The notes beneath the pieces are model-generated. The model was given only the letters and a program-made list of their open reading frames with translations, did no database searches and was not told the origin of the DNA. A stretch of 9,793 nt of DNA, taken from positions 1 to 9,793 of the forward strand of contig JAFZAR010000242.1 in NCBI GenBank assembly GCA_017557085.1, written 5' to 3'. Numbering within the stretch: the stretch's first letter is position 1; each line of letters opens with the position of its first letter. The position numbers and the translations under genes were made by a program. This stretch comes from Verrucomicrobiota bacterium. Lineage in GTDB: Bacteria > Verrucomicrobiota > Verrucomicrobiia > Limisphaerales > UBA1412. This document shows positions 5,582 through 9,793 of the stretch, in pieces.

Positions 5582-6813
5582 TACTCTTCCTCCTCCTTAG
5601 ATTTCCAAAAGTTCAATAATCTCAGTTTTCCCAAAGGTCCTTTTTTCTCACCGGACATTCTTCCCGCACAGTAAATCGCCAGTGCCAGAGGCGTAGCAAA
5701 CTGAGGTTTCTTCAATGAATCGGGGATCTCTCCATAAGGTCTTACCGCGTAAGGGATCGCGTTGACCTGAAAAACACTGGATGCCAGTTTTTCGATCATC
5801 TGGATGCAGGCACCTCCCCCGCAAATCATCACGACCTGATCCGGAGACAATCTTAATCCCTCTTTTTGCAGTATTTTGCGAATAATTCGGAAGGTCTCTT
5901 TGAGACGGAGTTCCATGATGAGCTGCATGTGGTCAAAACGAACCGAACGGCGTTCTCCGCTGCGCAGTTCCACAGCCAGCTGCACATTCGCAGCCTGCGG
6001 ATCCCGAATAGCTCGGCCATGAGATATTTTTAAATTTTCAGCGGCACTGATCTCCAATTTCAGTCCCAAAGCCAGATCGTTGCTGACATGATCACCACCA
6101 ATGGGCAGCACCCCCGCGTGACGGATCACGCCTTTCTGCAAGAACACATATTCCGTTGTTCCCGCTCCCATATCCAGAATGAGTCCGCCTTGCTTGAGCC
6201 GTTCATCATCTTTCAAAAAATAAGCCAACGCAAACCCGTTGAATACTGGATATTTAGGCTCCAGCCGCATCTCCCGCAGCAGTGAAAAAACCGTATGGAT
6301 ATTGCCATGAGCGCCATAGATCCAATGCATTGGCAAACACAATCTGTCACCGGAAAGCCCAACGGGAGACCCCCGTATCACAGTGTCATCCAGAATGAAC
6401 GGCTGAGGCACACGGTGAAGCAGCATACCGTTGCGCACCTCTTTCGGTTTGCAATCCTCAGCAGTGTGATAAACATTGATGACATCTTCTTCGGATACAA
6501 TGCCGTTGGACTCCACGATCTGAGTAGAAACACTGTTCACACTGTGGATATTACTGCCTGTGATTCCGATACAAACATCACCTATAGATACATTCGCGTT
6601 ATCTTCGGCTTCCACGATCGCGTCACGAAGTTCTGCGTAGGTTTGTTCCGGATCGCAGATGCTACCCTTTCGGACTTCTCTGGATATGCTTTGCCCAACA
6701 CCCAATACACGAAAAGGATGTGTTTTTGAGACTTCTGCGATCACCACACATATCTTAGATGTCCCAATCTCAATCCCGGTCGCGTATTGTCTGCCGCTGC
6801 TAAAACCCCACAT
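5581..6813 (-). CDS. ftsA: Cell division protein FtsA
   Basis: FtsA is an actin-family protein that ties FtsZ filaments to the inner membrane and recruits later division proteins. This copy has 410 residues, close to the family norm of about 420. Visible parts are phosphate 1, GIEIGTSKICVVIAE (13-27); the 1C subdomain that is particular to FtsA (about 84-165); phosphate 2, LILDMGAGTTEYVF (211-224); and the adenosine motif VVMICGGGA (327-335). ATPLALAIYCAG (373-384) follows. The C-terminus, GKLRLLNFWKSKEEEE (395-410), could form a short amphipathic membrane-binding helix as in E. coli FtsA, here capped by four glutamates. GGGAGG lies seven bases before the ATG, inside the last codons of ftsQ, whose stop codon abuts this start. 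It overlaps ftsZ by one base (TAATG). Its partner FtsZ keeps the FtsA-binding tail, so the pair should interact. Confidence 0.96.
   Translation of the reverse strand: MWGFSSGRQYATGIEIGTSKICVVIAEVSKTHPFRVLGVGQSISREVRKGSICDPEQTYAELRDAIVEAEDNANVSIGDVCIGITGSNIHSVNSVSTQIVESNGIVSEEDVINVYHTAEDCKPKEVRNGMLLHRVPQPFILDDTVIRGSPVGLSGDRLCLPMHWIYGAHGNIHTVFSLLREMRLEPKYPVFNGFALAYFLKDDERLKQGGLILDMGAGTTEYVFLQKGVIRHAGVLPIGGDHVSNDLALGLKLEISAAENLKISHGRAIRDPQAANVQLAVELRSGERRSVRFDHMQLIMELRLKETFRIIRKILQKEGLRLSPDQVVMICGGGACIQMIEKLASSVFQVNAIPYAVRPYGEIPDSLKKPQFATPLALAIYCAGRMSGEKKGPLGKLRLLNFWKSKEEEE
5589..5598 (-). promoter_or_regulatory. Strong ribosome binding site for ftsZ inside the ftsA tail
   Basis: AAGGAGGAGG on the minus strand lies seven bases before the ftsZ ATG. 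It is made of the codons for the last Lys and Glu residues of FtsA (KEEEE). It is the strongest Shine-Dalgarno match in the window and fixes the ftsZ start at 5581. Its strength suggests FtsZ is made in excess over FtsA from the same message. Confidence 0.85.
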
Positions 6814-7782
6814 TTAATAACCTCCCATGCTTCTTGCTTTATTTTTGTCAGATCTTCTAATGATAATGTAATCCCCATCCTTCGGGAACCACACCACCGG
6901 CACATTATTAGTCACGGAAAGATCGATCGTTTTCACTCTTCGTTCAATCTCATTCCCATAGGACGCGATCGAATACCAACGGGCCAGTCCCTGCTCCAGA
7001 CGGTATTCATCAAATACTGCTTCCACACCTTTTTCCGTTCGTGCGATAATGATGCTTGGTTCACCCAGATTCACTTCCACCAGAGGGTCTTTCTCATAAA
7101 AAGGAGAATGGCGGTAAAGCCGAACGAATTTCAGAGCATTCAGCACTCGTTTGGATTCACAACAGCGATTGGGAACCAGAATATTTTTATCCGAAACACC
7201 AGTCAGGATAGGCAGTTTTATTTCCTCTAAAGGACTGACACTGAAAAAAACTTCATCCGGTACTATCACAAAACCTGAACCGTCCAGATAACGCTCTGTC
7301 AAAACGCCTTCCGTTAATGTTTCCGGATCCGTTTCCCAAACCAGACAGCGAACCAGCGGAGTCCGGCCGTGGATCTCTACTTTCAAGGTATCCGGGATGA
7401 CTCGTTTCAATTTATAGTTTTCGATGCCGGACAATTTATCCAGCCGACGGCGGTACATTTTCAAGTCCAGCGCCATCAGGTTGTCTTTGTATTCCTGGAT
7501 CCCCAGAAAATCCCTTACTTGTTTTTCAGTGATCCCTCCGAAAGTTTTGACATCCACTGTTCGGACCGTAAATATCCGATTGGTGTAAACCGTCTTTTCC
7601 AGCAGTTCATCCAGAGTGGAAATACCTAAATAATAGGCACTGACCGGAATACTGATCAGGATCAGACACCAAAACAAACGCCACAGCCAACGGGTTCTTT
7701 TCTTCTTTTTCTTAGTCGTCTGAACGTCTGAAAAAGGAGTTTCCGTTTGCTCTGAGCGCTTGTTTTTCTTTCCACCCCACAT
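6814..7782 (-). CDS. ftsQ: Cell division protein FtsQ/DivIB
   Basis: FtsQ is a bitopic inner membrane protein that links early and late division proteins and binds FtsL and FtsB. This 322-residue protein has a Lys-rich cytoplasmic tail (KKKKKR at 24-29), one membrane segment at about 33-53, a POTRA-like domain at about 70-138 with the typical ending VIPDTLKVEIHGRTPLV (128-144), and a periplasmic beta domain to about 300. Family sequence identity is always low; the call rests on this architecture plus position between ddl and ftsA. The start lies three bases after the ddl stop and has no obvious Shine-Dalgarno sequence, so translation probably depends on ribosomes finishing ddl. The C-terminal tail after residue 300 is basic and probably disordered. 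Confidence 0.92.
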   Translation of the reverse strand: MWGGKKNKRSEQTETPFSDVQTTKKKKKRTRWLWRLFWCLILISIPVSAYYLGISTLDELLEKTVYTNRIFTVRTVDVKTFGGITEKQVRDFLGIQEYKDNLMALDLKMYRRRLDKLSGIENYKLKRVIPDTLKVEIHGRTPLVRCLVWETDPETLTEGVLTERYLDGSGFVIVPDEVFFSVSPLEEIKLPILTGVSDKNILVPNRCCESKRVLNALKFVRLYRHSPFYEKDPLVEVNLGEPSIIIARTEKGVEAVFDEYRLEQGLARWYSIASYGNEIERRVKTIDLSVTNNVPVVWFPKDGDYIIIRRSDKNKARSMGGY

Positions 7783-7785
7783 GGA

Positions 7786-9645
7786 CTATTTTTTGAGAGC
7801 TAACTGCACCATCATGGAACAAAGCTCGGGATAACTGATCCCGGCAGCGGCTGCCGCCTTGGGCAATAAACTGGTTTCGCACATACCCGGCAATGTGTTG
7901 ATTTCCAAGACCCAGCATCGGCCTTCCTTATCCAGCAAAATATCCACACGCGCATAGTCTTTACCACCGATGGCGTTGAACGTCTGCAATGCCATTTGCT
8001 GCGCCTGGGATTTGATCGTTTCTTCCACGACCGCTGGACAAATGTATTCCGTACAGCCTTTAGTATATTTGCTGGTGTAATCATAAACCCCGGATTTCGG
8101 ACAGATCTCCACCAGCGGCAAAGGTTTGCCATCCAGCACACCAGCAGCCAATTCCCGACCGAATATCCTCTCTTCCATGATGACACGACCTCCAAACTTG
8201 AGAACCGCCTTGAGTGCCGGCGCAAAATCCTCTTCTTTATCAACCAGCTGCAGTCCCACACTGGAACCTTCCCGAATCGGCTTCAGCACGACCGGCGGTT
8301 TCCAGCCTTCCGGCATTTTCTCTAAAGGCTGATCCAGCACTAACGCACGAGGCATCCGGATCCCGGCCGCTTCACAACGCTGACGAGTCAAAAGCTTGTC
8401 AAAACCGATGCGGCTGGCTTCCGCTCCGCAGCCGGTGTAAGACACTCCCAGACGATCCAATTCCGTCTGAACCTGTCCATCTTCGCCGTAAGTTCCGTGC
8501 AGTGCCAGGAAAACAACATCTGTCTTCTCCGGCAAAGTCCATCCTTTGGCCGGATCCGGATCCACTACATTCACTTCGTAACCTTTACTACGCAAGGCTT
8601 CAACTACCATTTTGCCCGAAGCCAAAGAAACAGACCTTTCACTGGAAATTCCTCCAGCGAATACTGTTACATTAATTTTTCTATTTTCCATCTCTAAATC
8701 TTCTCCCACGATCATCACTTCAGTTTCCAACTTTATCCCGCGCTCCGCGTAAACTCTGTCACGGATCGTCTGGATCAGCGTCAGAACATCTTTCGCCGTC
8801 GCATTGTTCCGGTTGATGAGGAAATTCGCGTGTTTATCCGAAATCTGGGCTCCATTGACTGCCAGTCCCTTCATCCCCAGGGAATCAATGATCTGACCGG
8901 CAGAGGCACCCTCCGGATTCTTGAAAGCGCATCCCGCACTGGGCGACTGAGTTTGAGCAACCAGACGTTTTTCCCGAAGCTCGTGCATCTTTTCAAGGAT
9001 TTTCTCCGGTTCTTCTGAATAGACCCTGAATACCGCGGATAATGCTAAATGATCTCTAAAGAAAGGACAGCTCCGATAGCCATGTTCGATTTCTTTGGCC
9101 GGAAGCTCCTGGATCTGATTATCATCCGAAAGGAATTTGACTGATTCCAGTACATCAAACAAGCTGGATTTATAGGCTCCAGCATTCATCCTCAGTCCGC
9201 CGCCCAGCGAACCGGGTATCCCTTCCATAAACTCCAATCCTCCCAACCCGTTAGCCTGGGCAAACATGGAAATGCTCCGCATACTGGCACCGGCTCCGGC
9301 TTGGATCAGTATATGATTGCCGATCAATTCTATTTGTGTAAAAGAAGGATGTTTCAGGGAATAAACGACTCCGCGGATGCCCCCATCACGAACAAGCAGA
9401 TTGGAACCGCGCCCCAGCAAAAAAGCAGGAATCTGTTTCTCTTTGCAAAAATCGCGTATCTTCTTTAATTCCTCCAGGCTGGAAGGTTCCACATAAAAAT
9501 CAGCAGGTCCGCCTATCCGCAATGTGGTCAGCTTCTTCATCGGATAATCCCGCTTGCGCAGGGTTCCCGGATTCAAAATGGCTTCCAGCTCATCCTGCCA
9601 GTTTTGAGGTAAAGAGGTTTTGGGGTTCGACTCCGTACTATTCAT
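7786..9645 (-). CDS. murB-ddl: Fused MurB (UDP-GlcNAc-enolpyruvate reductase) and Ddl (D-Ala-D-Ala ligase)
   Basis: One 619-residue frame joins two cytoplasmic peptidoglycan enzymes. Residues 1 to about 316 are a type II MurB, which reduces UDP-GlcNAc-enolpyruvate to UDP-MurNAc with FAD and NADPH: TLRIGGPADF (41-50), GRGSNLLVRDGG (78-89), GIPGSLGGG (142-150), GYR (189-191), PSAGCAFKNP (235-244) and LETEV (306-310). C239 stands where E. coli and S. aureus MurB have the proton-donating Ser; Cys occurs there in other MurB proteins. Residues 319-619 are a full-length Ddl: GGISSER (331-337), LHGTYGEDG (382-390), KPIREGSSVG (455-464), YDYTSKY (521-527), metal ligands D568, E581 and N583, and NTLPGM (583-588). 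Y527 matches Y216 of E. coli DdlB, pointing to D-Ala-D-Ala rather than D-Ala-D-lactate. There is no linker to speak of between the halves. AAGGAAAGG precedes the start, which overlaps murC by eight bases. Confidence 0.95.
   Translation of the reverse strand: MNSTESNPKTSLPQNWQDELEAILNPGTLRKRDYPMKKLTTLRIGGPADFYVEPSSLEELKKIRDFCKEKQIPAFLLGRGSNLLVRDGGIRGVVYSLKHPSFTQIELIGNHILIQAGAGASMRSISMFAQANGLGGLEFMEGIPGSLGGGLRMNAGAYKSSLFDVLESVKFLSDDNQIQELPAKEIEHGYRSCPFFRDHLALSAVFRVYSEEPEKILEKMHELREKRLVAQTQSPSAGCAFKNPEGASAGQIIDSLGMKGLAVNGAQISDKHANFLINRNNATAKDVLTLIQTIRDRVYAERGIKLETEVMIVGEDLEMENRKINVTVFAGGISSERSVSLASGKMVVEALRSKGYEVNVVDPDPAKGWTLPEKTDVVFLALHGTYGEDGQVQTELDRLGVSYTGCGAEASRIGFDKLLTRQRCEAAGIRMPRALVLDQPLEKMPEGWKPPVVLKPIREGSSVGLQLVDKEEDFAPALKAVLKFGGRVIMEERIFGRELAAGVLDGKPLPLVEICPKSGVYDYTSKYTKGCTEYICPAVVEETIKSQAQQMALQTFNAIGGKDYARVDILLDKEGRCWVLEINTLPGMCETSLLPKAAAAAGISYPELCSMMVQLALKK
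8689..8707 (-). promoter_or_regulatory. Possible internal start for free Ddl within murB-ddl
   Basis: Met319 (ATG at 8691-8689) falls exactly where a stand-alone Ddl would begin, followed by ENRKINVTVFAGG. GGGAG (8707-8703) lies 11 bases upstream, a little farther than ideal. Initiation here would yield a 301-residue protein, the usual Ddl length. The site may be a leftover from an ancestral separate ddl gene or may still be used. Confidence 0.4.
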
Positions 9646-9793
9646 TCACAGCCTTTCCTTTTCTCAATCCATCCGCGTATTGATGTGCCTGACGAGTAAT
9701 ATCTCCGGCTCCCAGGAAGAGGATCACATCACCCGGTTTGGAGATACGCTCCACAGCTTTGCCCACATCTTCCAAATGCTGGAGGTATTCCAC
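9638..9793 (-). CDS. murC: UDP-N-acetylmuramate--L-alanine ligase MurC, C-terminal end only
   Basis: The last 51 codons are in the window and run off the right edge. MurC adds L-Ala to UDP-MurNAc using ATP, the step directly after MurB. The visible part reads KPGDVILFLGAGDITR, the family's C-terminal strand with the conserved GAGDI, followed by a helix and a short basic tail ending in NE. The stop lies eight bases inside the murB-ddl frame (ATGAATAG), a common arrangement for translational coupling in this cluster. Identity is supported by both motif and position before murB. Confidence 0.87.
   Translation of the reverse strand: MEYLQHLEDVGKAVERISKPGDVILFLGAGDITRQAHQYADGLRKGKAVNE

Noticed and set aside
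6787..7230. A 147-codon plus-strand open frame antisense to ftsQ
   Set aside because: Antisense to a gene fixed by architecture and position; His and Phe rich with no domain.
8214..8675. A 153-codon plus-strand open frame antisense to the ddl half
   Set aside because: Low-complexity Pro, Ser and Arg composition typical of antisense reading of a coding region; no motif.
7786..9645. The murB-ddl fusion as a sequencing error joining two genes
   Set aside because: The join keeps the natural end of MurB and the natural start of Ddl with only a few residues between, and no base-level anomaly is visible. Reads would be needed to exclude it fully, so the point is kept as a finding with that check.

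Overview
The window is a stretch of bacterial chromosome in which every gene I can support lies on the minus strand, so it reads from position 9793 down to 1. It holds the tail of a division and cell wall (dcw) cluster, then a short set of unrelated genes. The layout and the proteins point to the Planctomycetes-Verrucomicrobia-Chlamydiae group, most likely Lentisphaerota or a nearby Verrucomicrobiota lineage. The best clue is a pseudopilin with an FTLIELLVV N-terminus and an H-X9-DG C-terminal motif, a family strongly expanded in those phyla. The divergent FtsZ and a rhomboid protease with a conserved C-terminal tail fit the same placement. This is inference from protein style; there is no rRNA gene here to confirm it.

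Region 9793-3705 is a tight run: end of murC, a single reading frame joining murB and ddl, ftsQ, ftsA, ftsZ, and a YqgE/AlgH-family gene. Neighbours overlap by 1-8 bases or are 0-11 bases apart, so they are probably co-transcribed and partly translationally coupled. MurC, MurB and Ddl make the cytoplasmic peptidoglycan precursors. FtsQ, FtsA and FtsZ build the division machine: FtsA has the actin-type nucleotide pocket and a possible C-terminal membrane helix, and FtsZ keeps the C-terminal peptide that binds FtsA.

Region 3704-2637 is a self-contained unit: a near-consensus promoter with an A/T-rich upstream tract, one pseudopilin gene, and a strong intrinsic terminator. It looks like a well expressed single-gene unit placed directly after the dcw run.

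Region 2636-1 is a separate unit with a weaker candidate promoter: a rhomboid intramembrane protease, a bifunctional NAD(P)HX repair enzyme, and the first nine codons of a gene whose start resembles RsmD, a 16S rRNA methyltransferase.

The most notable points are: (1) FtsZ has an altered tubulin signature (GGGIGGG instead of GGGTGTG) and a T7 loop that has lost two of its three conserved polar residues, yet keeps its guanine-pocket residues and FtsA-binding tail; (2) MurB and Ddl are fused in one 619-residue frame with a possible internal start for free Ddl; (3) the ftsZ ribosome binding site is written inside the acidic tail of FtsA. No mobile elements, CRISPR arrays, tRNA or rRNA genes were seen. 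No gap between genes exceeds about 180 bases.
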